DNA from: Epichloe hybrida
Lineage: Eukaryota > Ascomycota > Sordariomycetes > Hypocreales > Clavicipitaceae
Direction: 5' to 3'
DNA length: 64,000 nucleotides
Assembly: GCA_019022495.1 (NCBI GenBank)
Contig: JAFEKR010000049.1
Location: 248,001-312,000, forward strand
Shown: positions 47,847 to 59,800 of the stretch, one piece after another
Numbering within the stretch: position 1 is the stretch's first letter
How the letters are laid out: each line of letters starts with the position of its first letter
Notes under the pieces: generated by a model
The model's input: the letters and a program-made list of their open reading frames with translations, nothing else
Databases searched by the model: none
What the model was told of the DNA's origin: nothing
Program-made: the position numbers and the translations under genes

Positions 47847-49022
47847 GATTGTCCCGTTCGGTTGAGCTCCCAAGCTCAACGTACGCTTCAGCTACAATTC
47901 TTGGCGGAGGGTCGGTGGCGTTTGCAGAAATGTGTCTCTGCAGTTCGAGGCGCCTTTACGGAATGTTCGGATGCTCAAAGATGGTGCAGGTAAGTGAGCC
48001 GCGGTGTGTGTGGTGTGTGTGTGGTGTGTGGTGTGGCTGGATGCAGCTGTCTTGTCTCTGCGGCTTGCTGAACAACGAATTGGACTGACAATTCGGAGTA
48101 CTGACGATGAATGGTGGAAGAAACAAAGAGTGACGAAAGCAGTTTTCTTGTGGCGGCGACAACCTGGATGCACGAGACTTAAAAAGTCAAGAGGAGCCGA
48201 GCGTTGGTTTTTTTTTTTTTCGGTCTTGTCTGGGATCTGCGCGAGCTCTTGGCGTTGTGGAGGACGATGACGGCAGTAGACATGATGGACGGATTGTTCG
48301 ACTCCACTCACTTGATGATACATACAACCCCCACTGTACATACTCTGGACACGCCCCGCGGCTCGCATCTGGGGGCATCTGGGGGCATCTGGAGGGGAAC
48401 AGTGACAGCGGGGTTGCAGTTGTTCAAATGCACCAGGTGCCTGTAAAAAGGTGGCCGGGGCCCGCTGCCGCCGATTGCGGCACGTTCAACTGCCCCCCCT
48501 TGTCTTGCGGAGTACGAATTCATCCATACTCACCGCCCTTGCAGCAACTAACCCAATGTCGTCCGTCCTCTTGCACGATCGGCACGCAAGGCGGACGACC
48601 TTGACGGATGGAGATGCTATTGTATATCGAAGCCTCACATCTTGGGCATCAATCACTTTTCCAGCCTTCCGCATCGCGTTTGATATCGCGATCCGTGCTA
48701 TACCCGAGCTGAGGACTTTCTACCTCCCCCCCCCCACCAACCCGGGGAGAACATGGCAGTCAGTCAATTTCGATCAGGTGCATAATTGAGGGCTCTACAC
48801 TGTCGAGAACGGAAATAATCTGGCATGTATTCAACATAGATATGATGGTGTTAAAGTGGAATATAGTGGCGGTTCTCCCGTACTGTACTACATGCAAGCT
48901 ACCACATGAATCATGCAAAGTTCGATAAAGCAAAATACCACATGCTATGCTATCATGAGCCTCATCTCAACTCATCAGACGTCATAAAACTTCGTTGCAG
49001 GAGAGAAAATCCCCGCGGGCAT
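47847..49022. other. Intergenic region upstream of the FGGY kinase
   Basis: No convincing gene. It includes a GT-rich microsatellite (48003-48036), a T-run (48208-48219) and three tandem copies of GCATCTGGGG (48365-48393). A 158-codon minus-strand frame (47892-48368) is His/Ser/Thr-rich, crosses the microsatellite and has no motif. Confidence 0.55.
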
Positions 49023-51860
49023 TTACTGTTCCCCGTGTGCGGCCTCACCGTGCCGACTATCTACTAATATGACGACGGTGATGGTGGCGGCGTATGCTTC
49101 TCGAATGGCGCAGGACATGCTATGACGGTTAGCGAGACCATGGCTCGGATGTCGAATATGAATGGGCCAGACGGTGAAGTGCATGGTTGAGGAGTGAGAG
49201 CAAAACAAGAAACACGCACCAAGTCTTCCGTATATCAGCCACCACGGCGCTCAGCCCCCAGTGAGAGCACCAAGCCCTCGCCAACACCTCATTGTCCGCC
49301 ACACCATACGCCTCCACGACCAGGACCTTCTCGTCGTCGCCGTCCTCGTCGTCGATAAAGTCCAGCTCGTCGTTGAAACCCATGTTGTACAGCGGCGGCG
49401 CGGGACTCGAGCGCGCGCTCGCAGAGACGCCATCCCGCAATTTCTTGTAGTAGAGGCCGCCCCAGTCTCGCACCCTGACTACCTCGTCTGCCTTGACGAC
49501 TCTGTATATGTAGTCGAAGAAGAGCGGGTGTGGAGCCTGCGAGCACGGCCAGCCCATGACAAAGTTGACATCGTACATGAGCCGTAGGGGCCACGATACA
49601 CCGTCTATGGCGAACTGAACGGTTGCGTCAAAGAGGCGCGGTCCGTTGACGTACGTGTCTTCTGCCATGGTGACGACGGGCTTGAACCCCACGAGCTCGA
49701 TGCGGACGGTGTCAACGGCGAAGCTGTCCTCGTCGGGCACAACAAGCGTGTAATCTAGTACGGGGTAGCCTGCGCCGCTGGGCCGAGACAGTCGGATCGT
49801 TCCGCCATGCTTTCCACGTCTTCGGTTCCAAGTCTTCGCTCTTGGTGTTTGGGACGCCGTGTGCGGACACGCGCGATTTGAGAACGGCCTAGGTCCGAAG
49901 TCGGTCGGCAGGGGCCGATCCAGCCTGCCACAGCGTGGCACGTAGGCGCGAGAACCTTCCCAACTATGCAAGCTGCTGACCAGTAGGTATGACTATTACG
50001 ATACTGGAAGCCGCTTTGGGGGTGCGTGTGCGAGAGCAGCGCGAGATTGTCGGTTGCCTGGTCTGGATCTAGATCGATGAGCGTGTTCATAATAAGAAAG
50101 GGGAACGTGGGCTACATATTTCTCAGCATCGAGTCAGTCTTTGTGATGTCCTGAACTTGGGGGGAAAAAGGGGGGGGGAAAGACGGCGACAGGATGTCAA
50201 CGGGGCACAACATACGCCAGGCAAAACAAGACCGCTGAAAAACGCAAATGCATCCGAGCTTATAGAGTCCAGCCGGGATTCCTCGTCATGCAGCCGGAGG
50301 TTCTCCATGGTGCTGTTCAAGTTCGGCCACTTCATGGCCTGCGCGAACTTTTTCAGAACCTTGACTTGTCTCTTTTTGAGCTTATATCGGAGGTTCGCTG
50401 GTCGTATGTTAGCAAAGGGCATAAAGCCGAAGTAAACCTCGATTTAGGAAGCAAATGTTGGGGGGGGGAAGAGCAAAGGAGGAGAAGGGAGGAAATTCGC
50501 AACGGCCAAGGCCCAACATACTCTGCTCAGCCGTCCCCCCAAACCCATCAATTCTCACGTTCTCCCTCCACCTCCTCGCCAAAGCCAGGTTCCACCGTAT
50601 CGTCGGCGGAATCTGCCCCAGCAGCTTTTCCTTGGCCCACTCCCCATGCTGCCGCGAGTGAATTCGCATGTCCAGCTCAAGACTCAGCAGGAGCTGATGG
50701 AAAAACTTGCGGTACACCTCTGGATTCACAAACTCCGAGTTGAAGATGAACCTTGTGACAACCTGATTCTTGGCCTCGGTGAAATCAATCCAGTCTGGAC
50801 GGGACAAAACCAGTAGCAGGTCGGTGATTTGCTTGTCCAGCGTTCGATGGGGGTTAAGGATGCGGTCGGGGTCGCGGAGGATTCGCCTGTACAGGATGCG
50901 GTAGAGGAGGTTCTCGTCGTCGTCTTCCAGGCCGGCTTGGAGTTCTCGCAGGCGCTCCATGATGCGGTAGAGGTCCATCGTTCGAGGGACCACGCCAGAG
51001 TCACGGAGGGCAATGGTGGGAGGGAGGGAGCTGCTCATGGAGACCCATTGGTTTAGGGTTATGGTACCGGGGCGCGCGCCGTAGAGGAACGCGCAGCTGG
51101 GTTGTTCGAGGGTTTCCCATGCGTGAGATGCTCGCCCTGTACCCTGGAGTCGCAGTGTCATGAGGGGGGTCATGGAGTCGTGGATGCTGGCGCCGTCGGT
51201 GTCGTCGGCGTTGGCACTGGATGTAGTTGTGTATAGAGCGTAGTAGTGCTCCGGGGCATGGGGGATGGGCCTCCTGTATCCTTTGTAAACGGGTGCTCCT
51301 CGAGCAATGAGTTCCATGGCACAAGGAGGCGGCAGGTCCTCCTCGTTGGACAAGCCTGGCGGAGGCCACTGCGTCAAGGCCGGCGGCTCAGGAGTTTCCA
51401 ACCGGTTCTTCTGCCTGGCCCCGGGGCCATCCAACTCGTCTTCTTGCTCCAGCGGTTTCGGCCGTCTCGGCCGCCTGCGAGAAGATTGTGGCCCATTATC
51501 TATCGGCTGGACCACCGGTTCGATCGTCCGGCTTTTCTTGCGTGGGATTGGAATGCTTTCTACGCCCACTCTTCGTGGCGTGCCACCACTGCTATCGCCA
51601 TATGCTCGTCTAGAGTGATCTCCCCCTCCCCCATTGAGAGCACTCTTTCTGGTCTGTCGCTTGGCTTTCACCGGCGTGACCTCTTCGATGACCTGTCTCG
51701 ACGCCTTGGATCTCAGCTTGGTCTTGTCCTCGGTCGACGGAGAGCTATTGTCGCGATCTCGAAACACCTTCCCCTTGGCTCGTGACGCTAAGCTCTTTGC
51801 GCGTAGGAAGCCGCCAAAAAGACCCTTCTTCTTCTTTTTCATATGCTTTTCGTCGTCCAT
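49023..51860 (-). CDS. Conserved fungal protein of unknown function, with an apparent one-base frame break
   Basis: Four exons by splice signals and phase: 51860-50522, 50397-50216, 50111-49220 and 49119-49023. The N-terminus is basic and disordered (MKKKKKGLFGGFLRAKSLA, many Ser/Arg/Pro), which suggests a nuclear or membrane-surface location but is not diagnostic. The central part (about 51240-50216) and exon 3 look folded (MELIARGAPVYKGYRRP; SHTYWSAACIVGKVLAP). An acidic patch (DELDFIDDEDGDDEK) lies near the C-terminus. Exon 3 begins in the frame that stops at 49755 but must end in another frame to splice to exon 4. Its length, 892 nt, is one base short for the required phase. The change of frame lies near 49765-49775, around GGCGCAGGCTACC. 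I do not recognise the family and assign no function. Confidence 0.72.
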
Positions 51861-52884
51861 GTTGACATCGAAGCGTCGGTCAGCTCCCGGCTACTTTGGT
51901 GTGAATCAATTTCCCCACGGTCTCAGCGCGCGCCGTGATGGTGTGGTGAGGGTGATGGCGGATTGTACTCGCCGCCTCCGTTGCGCTTCAAGAGCTCGAA
52001 ACCACAGGCACGGCATGTGAGGACGCCTCCAAAAGCAGAAAACCCGTATATATTTTCTTCTTGGTCACGGCGCCTGCGATGACCGCGTGTTCAGAAACAC
52101 ACAACGATTTCGTCTGGTATCTCGATTGACCAAAGGAAGCGCCTGTACTCCGTACAGCGTGGCGCCCTTCGTCCTCTGGTGCCCGGATGGCCCTCTTCTC
52201 TTGCATTACCTTTCCCTGCTTCGCATCCAATGCCCGACCTCATAGTCCAACTCCCCGCCCCGAATCACCGCTTTGCGCAGAGATTCGCACCCGAAAGAGG
52301 GGCGCAGGTTGTGTGACAATGAGTTGCAAACGCGACAATGCCTCGGGTGCATTCATTGAAGCTCTCATCCGTACCGTGTCAATAGAAAAGCCCCTGCTGC
52401 TATTAAAGAAAGGAGCGGCGCGGGAAGAACAATCTAGGCGGTCAGAAGAGGAAATATGAAATACGGAGTAAAGGGGACTGCAAACAAGACCGACCACCTG
52501 CTCTCCGTCCGCTTCGCAAAATTTGTATGTAAATCAATGCAGGGAGGGCGGCGAAAAAGAAGGCTACATGTTTGTTGGATGGTTTCGGGAGGGATCAGAT
52601 GTCGGATTCCGCGGCCTGCAGGAAGGAGGCTGGGTTTGGGCGGCCAGCGGGGGGGGTCGTGGGGTTCCGTGGACTTCTGTCGGGCAGGCGAGGAGGGGTC
52701 CAATCACGGCCGGCGTCGAGGCGCACCAAGTGCCATGCACGTACGGAGTACAATGTACATGTACAAGTGGGCGTGCATGATGGGGAGGATCCCCATCGAT
52801 CGTCGACACACATTCTACCGAGTGCAAGCTGCTCGACGACCGGCATGCCGGCCTCTGCTTATTCTCTGGTGTTCTGGTGTTCTG

Positions 52885-52921
<37 letters not shown>

Positions 52922-53187
52922 ATATCGTTCACTGTTCAAGTTTCAGATATTGGCCCAACTGTTCAATCGACTGGTGGGAGCACATGTACAAATTAGCTAT
53001 GGCTCAGACAAGTCACCATCAAGAACCTTCCACCTTCCGCGACAACCTCTACATCCAGAAACGATCCACCACTGGCTTCTCACAAGCTATACGGCTCAAT
53101 GTACAGGAAATTCACGTGTGTGTTGAATGCTTTTGCTATTACTCCAACTTCAAAAACCAATGCGGCGCGCAACTTCGCCGACTTGAA
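51861..53187. other. Intergenic region upstream of the unknown-function gene
   Basis: About 1.3 kb, no gene seen. It carries TACGGAGTA-type motifs at 52146, 52462 and 52742 and a 7-unit 8-bp minisatellite at 52864-52919. Confidence 0.55.
52864..52919. repeat. 8-bp minisatellite, seven units in two flavours
   Basis: CTCTGGTG, then TTCTGGTG twice, then CTCTCGTG four times, with no interruptions. Confidence 0.88.
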
Positions 53188-55655
53188 TCACTTCAGCTCG
53201 TCAGAAATGACATCTGTGCCATTGTCATGGCCTTGGCCGAACTTTGCCAAGGCTTTTTGGTACTGGAATGAGAGAATCGAGTCAGCATCATCAGCCTTGT
53301 CCGAGTCGCGTTCGAGACTTGATGTGTGTGAGCTACTGAACTTACCTGCAATATAAAATTGACAAGCAACGCTACCATGAGCGCAACGCTAATGATCAAA
53401 GGACCAAACATGTTGTCGAAATCTTTTCCGCTTCTCTCCAGGATCATGCCTCTTCGCACATTGAGCATGTAGTAGCCCCAGAGCACCGCGAATCCAGCAA
53501 TCACAATATACACGGCCCCCATGACTTCTGCGACAAGACTCTCGCCAGCAGCCGAGTACAGGGCCAGGGCAATCGTGCCTTGCAAGATGCCAATGTGTTG
53601 CCACTTGAGGAACGTTCGCTCATTTGCCAGCCAAACTTTGGGCTCGACCTTCAGCTCGCCCATGTTCTTGATCCATTGTTTAGGCTCCACGACGCCTTCC
53701 GGGAGCTGAGCCTTCTGAGCACGCTTGGCCCTGGCATATTTCGAGAGCGACAGGCCTGGCAGCACGGATGACAATGTGCCGTAACCCCCACGGCTCTGCG
53801 CTGGCTCGTTCTGCCGCTGAGCGTTGCTGGACTCGCCCTCTTCCTCTTCGGTGTTGATTGCGCCGCTTTTCCTTCTCAGCGACGTTGAAAGTGCAGCTTT
53901 GGAGTCGGCCGCCATTCGATCCGCCAGATACGACTTACCAACGGGAGAGCTCTTGGCGTCCCTGTATGAGCTGCGGACTGTGCCAATCAAGCTTCCAACA
54001 GCCTGGACATCATCTGCTCTCTGGGCTCGCCTTTGCTCTTCTTCCTCAAAAGCCTTCTGGGGGTCCTTGCGGATATCCGTCTCGAGATCACTCAGCCAGA
54101 ACGGCAAATTGTTCACGTGGTCCTCGAATAGCGACGCCACGCCGTGAACGAACTTGGAAAACCTTGGTGTGGGATGCACCAAATGCGATGCCATAAGATC
54201 CTCGATCCATTCGGGCCTCTTTCTGTTGCCGTCCTCCTTGAGCTTGATGTCGAGTACAGCGAAGGGAAACCTGGAAATCTCGGTCTGGTTGATGTTCCGG
54301 AATGGATACGTCATGCTGCTGTTGTCAATGTCATCTCTATGCCAGTCATTGGGGTTCCGACAGGGGCGCTCTGGATCCAGTGTGTCTTCGCGGATGAAAG
54401 CAAGGTTGGTGTCAATGGAGATGCGGACGCGATCATCCAACGGCTTTTGGAAAGCCGTCCGGACGTAATTGGCTCGCAGAACAGGGGAGAGCTTCTTCTG
54501 CTTGAGAAAGTCCTGTATCTTAGCCACAGTGTTCTTGTAGCTTTCGATTTTGTCTTCGGCTTGGCCTTGACGTTCCATCTTTTGCACGCTCTTCTCCATT
54601 GCATACTCTCCATCAATGAAAGGCTTGACCCATTTGTCCTTGATCGTAAATTTGTGTTCCTGGTTCATACCCTTGGCGTCGGTGCGCTTTTGCTCGACAA
54701 AAATCTCGGGCCGGGTGTTTAATTGTCCATACCAGCGCAGCCGGAGAGAAGACGTTTCTGACTGGCGATCAACCTTTTCAGAGTACAATTCGAATTGTCT
54801 ATTGTCAAAATACAGTGACGTCACCGCAGGCGAGTCGTTGCCATCAACTTCTTTGGAGGTCTGGTCACTGTAAACAAGGGCAGGAAGTCGTCGGAGAATC
54901 AAGGTTTTGACCTCGAGCAGGTTATCGAGGTGAACCCAGACTGCTCGATAAACTCAACATCAGCAAAACGTGGCGATGGAAGTTTAGGAATTCAAGTCCG
55001 TTGTCAAATGAATCTTACACTTGTGGGAAGTATACCGCTCTCCATTGTGTGTCTCGCCCTGGTTATCCAGGTCCAATGGCGCAGCCTCATCCTCCAGCCG
55101 TTGCCTGATGGCGAAGTACATGATGGATAGTTTGTTCAGCAAGGGAGAGTATCCTTGCTCCGAGTTGAATGGTCGCTGGGCCAGGCTGAGCTGCATCATG
55201 GGACGGACCTTGTATCTATCGCCGCGTTTACGGTCATGCTTTTTGACGATTTTCAGAAACCCCGTGTAGTTGATGCTGCTGTACTTCTTGAGCTCCTTGA
55301 CCTCATTGGTGATGTCATCCAGCTCCTTCTCGAGCGCCTTGAGTTTTGCGGCGTTGCAATCTCCACGACCGGCTTCTTTGTCGCCCTCGGCGGGCGCCAA
55401 TTCCTTCAATTTGTCAAAGGCAACATCTACCTGCTGCTTCAGAGCGTCGACCCGCTCCTGCTGGAAACGAGCCACTTTCTCCAGCTGTACATTGAAAATC
55501 TCTTCGCAGAAACGGTTCTCATCGTCATCGGTCCAAGGTACGGAATCGTCATCGAACTTGTCCTCGTGAAGCAAGGACTTCAGCTTGCTGTAGTCAATGT
55601 ACTTGTCCTTCCATGGCGCGTACACGGCCTGCCGGAGAGTCTTGCCAAATCGCAT
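53188..55655 (-). CDS. VTC2: Vacuolar transporter chaperone subunit, VTC2/VTC3 type (SPX-VTC)
   Basis: Subunit of the VTC complex, which makes polyphosphate from ATP and moves it into the vacuole. Exons 55655-55019, 54940-53346 and 53262-53188 (donors GTAAGA, GTAAGT; acceptors AGCAG, TCCAG), 768 residues. Residues 1-160: SPX inositol-pyrophosphate sensor (start MRFGKTLRQAV, KYIDYSKLKSLL; the lysine cluster NYTGFLKIVKKHDRK). Residues 210-480: tunnel domain (SLYFDN, LRLRWYG, ENWHRDDID-like NDWHRDDIDN, FAVLDIKL). A Ser/Glu-rich linker follows, then about three C-terminal membrane segments after VWLANERTFLKW. WKDKYIDY, the NDWHRDDID region and LSDLETDIRKDPQKA match the regulatory VTC2/VTC3 subunits better than the catalytic VTC4. 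Filamentous fungi usually have one such gene, so the 2/3 numbering is arbitrary. Confidence 0.9.
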
Positions 55656-56882
55656 AATGAGCAGTCGAGACTATTCCAGCAGCTAAAGATCGGTTCAATG
55701 CAATCAAAGCTAACGCGTAGAGGGCTTAGAAGACTCAGGATAAAGGCAAGGCAAGGCAAGGCAAGGCAAAACGAAAAGAAACCAGAAGCGGGCCAGAAGA
55801 AAAATTGGTAAAGTCGGTTTCCGGTAAAGTCGGTTTCCGACCTCCACACGGGCGGCCAGAATGCAGCTAGAACTTGTTTGAGAACAGAACCAGCAGCGTT
55901 CGCTTGTTGCTCGGTACGGCTGGAGAAGGGAGAGTTCAAGAGAGGGTCGGACAACGGAAACGGCCAGTTGCAGCCAATCAATTGCCCTATCAACGGTATG
56001 AATTGGGCACGTGCCGCTCGGCGTCCAGGGCTTCACCGCAAGTCCGGAGAAAGGAAGGTCATTATCATGATTGATCTGCTGGTACGGATTACAGAGAACA
56101 GAGCAGGTTCGGCTCACGCAGTCTTGTTGATCAGATAACACCATTGACATGCATGCGAATTGACCAACAAGCCATGCCGGTGCGGCAACCAAACCCGCGA
56201 CCTCGGATGACCACTGCGTGGAGAGACAAGTAATACAGTGGGTCTCAGGTAATTCCGAGAATTATCTGGTACAGTGGCTGTACATGGTCGCGGCCGGCGT
56301 TTTCGAAATTACCGGAACAGAACGTCTACGAAGCAGGCTCCAATCATGATTGCAGCTGTGGGGCCCAAGTCGGCCCACCGCCACCGCCACTGCCTTCTAC
56401 TTGAACTTTAGAAGATTGGCCGAACAACAAGGGGCAACTAAAACACGCATATGTCAAAAATTGAACACGCATATGCCATTCCTAATCAAGATAGACAGCC
56501 TACCTCTTGCTTGCCTTGCACCTTTCCACCCGAAGATGGACTCGGATAAGTTGACTTGTCTGCTTGCTTCCGCGCCACTGTCATTGCGACGTCCAGCTCC
56601 ATCTGTTCCATTTTCATAGCATTTCCGGGTATTTCATTTAAAGATAAATTTATTCACGGTCCTAACCATCATGCTTCGTCATCTGTATCCAAACCAATCA
56701 TCAATCCAAGCGTTCAAATTTCAACCTGAAAGCCATCTGTATCTTGCTGGTATCGTAATGCCATCATAAACAGTAACGTGCAAACTAAATCCTCTTGAGA
56801 AAATGTTCAAAAAAAAAATTGGAAACGAAAGACCCAAAAACTCCGCCGAAATGATAAAGTTTTTGGTTTTGTTCTTCTGTCC
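55656..56882. other. VTC upstream region and 3' region of glutamate synthase
   Basis: About 1.2 kb without a gene. Contains GGCAA repeated five times (55745-55769) and a 16-bp unit GGTAAAGTCGGTTTCC repeated twice (55807-55838) within 200 bp of the VTC start codon. Confidence 0.55.
55807..55838. repeat. 16-bp direct repeat in the VTC promoter region
   Basis: Two perfect tandem copies of GGTAAAGTCGGTTTCC, about 150 bp upstream of the VTC start codon. The position would suit a regulatory duplication; no known binding site is recognised. Confidence 0.7.
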
Positions 56883-59800
56883 TTACTTGGCCTCGACAAC
56901 ACGACCCAATATTTCCTGAGCCGTGCGCTTCACGATACCACCGGTAACTGGGAGATTGGTGTTCTTCTCGAGGTACAAGTCCACCTCGCGAGCTGCCATG
57001 CGGCCTTCATTGATACCCCTGAAGAAGAATGACGTTAGTAAATGACTTTCATGTAGTAAGTAATGCATGTTGGGGTGCAGACTTACCAGACAATGAGAGA
57101 TTGACCGCGACGGGCGTCACCAGCAGCAAAGACACCCTCAATATTGGTGCAATACTTGCCAGGAGGCGTCTTGACGTTTTTGCGTGCGTCCTTCTCAATC
57201 TCATCACCCAGAACGCGAGCTTCGGGTCCCAAGAAACCCATGGCAAGGAGGACAAGGTCCGCAGGGAAGAATTGCTGTGAGCCATCAACCTTCTTCATGT
57301 CCCAGCCACCGCTAGGTGACTTGGTCCACTCTACACGAATGGTATTGATGCCCTTGACCTTGCCACTGCCGTCGTCAACAAACTCCTCAGACATGATACA
57401 GTATTCACGAGGATCCTTGCCAGTGTGCTGACGAACCTCCGTGTGACCGTAATCTACACGATAAATTCGAGGCCACTGAGGCCAGGGGTTGTCGCTGGCT
57501 CGCTCCGGTGGAGGCTGGGGCAGCAGCTCGAAGTTGGTGACGCTCTTGGCTCCATGACGGACTGAAGTACCAATGCAGTCATTGCCAGTATCACCGCCAC
57601 CAATGACAACAACGTTCTTGTCCTTGGCAGTAATGTAGGCATTGTCACCGAGCTCAGAGTCCAGAAGAGACTTGGTGTTCTTGTGCAGAAACTCCATAGC
57701 ATAGTGAATGCCGCTGAGCTCACGGCCCTTGATGGGGAGGTCACGGGCAACAGTGGCACCGGTCGCGATGACAACGGCGTCATGACTGGCTCTGAGTTCG
57801 GACAAAGAAGGCTGGCCTACCTCCCCAATGGCCACGCCGGTCTGGAACTTGATGCCCTCAGCAGCCATGAAGTCGGTGCGTCGCTTAACAATGCGCTTGT
57901 CAAGCTTCATGTTGGGGATTCCGTACATCAGGAGACCTCCCAGACGATCAGCACGCTCGTAGACAGTGACACTGTGGCCAGCTCTGTTCAGCTGGTCGGC
58001 AGCGGCGAGACCGGCGGGACCAGAGCCAATAATGGCAATGTTCTTTCCAGTGCGAACCTCGGGAGGTTGAGGGATCATCCATCCCATCTCGAAACCACGA
58101 TCAATGATTGCACACTCAATGGACTTGATTCCGACAGGATCTTCATTGATGCCGAGGACGCAGGCGCCCTCACAAGGAGCAGGGCACACACGGCCAGTGA
58201 ACTCGGGGAAGTTGTTGGTCATGAGAAGACGGTTGAGAGCATCCTTCCATTCGTTTTGGAACACGAGCTCATTCCATTTGGGGATAATGTTGGAGATGGG
58301 ACAACCAGTCTCGGACTGACAGAAGGGTACACCGCAGTCCATGCAACGGGCCGACTGATACTTGAGCTCGTCTTCGTCCAGGCGAGAGCTGAGCTCAGCC
58401 CAGTCCTTGGTGCGGGTCGAGGCGGCGCGGTACTTCTCGGCGCGGCGAGCATACTTCATGAAGCCCTTTGTCTTGTCAAGTACCAGCGCTCTCTTCTTTT
58501 CCGCCTTGGCATCGCCGACGGCTTCCTCGAGATCCTGCAGCTTCGTGGCCTTTTCTTCCTTCTTGTGCTTCACGCCAGAGACAACAGGTAGGTCATACTC
58601 GGCGCGCTTGGCCTCGGCAGCCTTGGCAGCCTCTTCCTCCAAGACTCGCTTGTAGTCAACAGGGAGAACCTTTACAAAGCGAGGAAGAGCACGGTTGAAG
58701 TCGACGAGAATGCGAGCTGCGAGCTCAGATCCAGTGTAGTGGTGGTGATCCTCAACGAGTCCACGGACAAAAGCGACTTCGGTCGGGTCAGTGATCGGCC
58801 CGGCTTCAACCATTTCTGTGTTAAGCTTGGCGTGGAAATCATTGTGGATGTCCAGGACATATGCGATACCGCCGGACATGCCAGCAGCAAAGTTGCGTCC
58901 AGTTCGACCTAGAATGATGACACTGCCACCAGTCATGTACTCGCAACCGTGATCGCCAACACCCTCAACTACGGCAGTAGCGCCGGAATTACGGACAGCA
59001 AAACGCTCAGCAGCAATGCCGCGGAAGAAGCAAGTACCGGCAGTGGCGCCGTAGAGACAGACGTTACCGATCAGAATGTTCTCTTCAGCTTTGAAGACTG
59101 CTGATCGAGGAGGATAGACAATCAAGCGACCACCAGAGATACCCTTGCCAACGTAGTCGTTGGCGTCACCTTCAAGTTCCAGGGTGATACCAGGTGCAAG
59201 GAAAGCGCCGAAGGATTGTCCTGCGGAACCCTTGATGTTTACGTGGACCGTGTCCATGGGCAGACCTGCCTCGCCGTATCGCTTGGAGATCTGGTAGGAC
59301 AGTGACGTGCCCATGGCTCGGTCAGTGTTGACAATATCACATTCAATTCTGGATGGAAGTCCCTTGTCCAGAGTCAACTCGGCCTCCGAGATGAGCTTGT
59401 TATCCAGGCGAACGTAAAGTTTGTGGTCCTGCTTTCGCACGTTGAAAGTAGCGACGCCAGGTCGCAGCTTGTGGGCGGGAGTCAGAAGCAAAGACAAGTC
59501 AATGTTGGCCGTCTTGTGGGTTCGAAGGTCGTCTCTCATCTTCAAGAGCTCGACATGGCCAACCATCTCGTTGATGGTTCGAAAACCGAGCTGAGCCATG
59601 ATAGCACGGAGCTCATTGGCGATATAGTAGAAGAAGTTGATGACATGCTCAGGAGTACCTTGGAACTTCTTTCGCAACTCGGGATCCTGGGTAGCAATAC
59701 CAACAGGGCAAGTGTTCACTGGACAAGATGTTAACCAAAAGACTATTCAGGGGAGTTCCATGAACGGGGAGGACCAACAATGACACTTGCGCATGAAAAC

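Noticed and set aside
47892..48368. 158-codon minus-strand frame upstream of the FGGY kinase
   Set aside because: It crosses a GT microsatellite and T-run, is His/Thr-biased and has no motif.
53188..55655. Assignment as the catalytic polyphosphate polymerase VTC4
   Set aside because: The WKDKYIDY start, NDWHRDDID and LSDLETDIRKDPQKA segments and the linker match VTC2/VTC3-type subunits better.
57683..58591. 302-codon plus-strand frame opposite GLT1
   Set aside because: Antisense shadow of the GLT1 beta-subunit region, which has all expected cofactor motifs on the sense strand.
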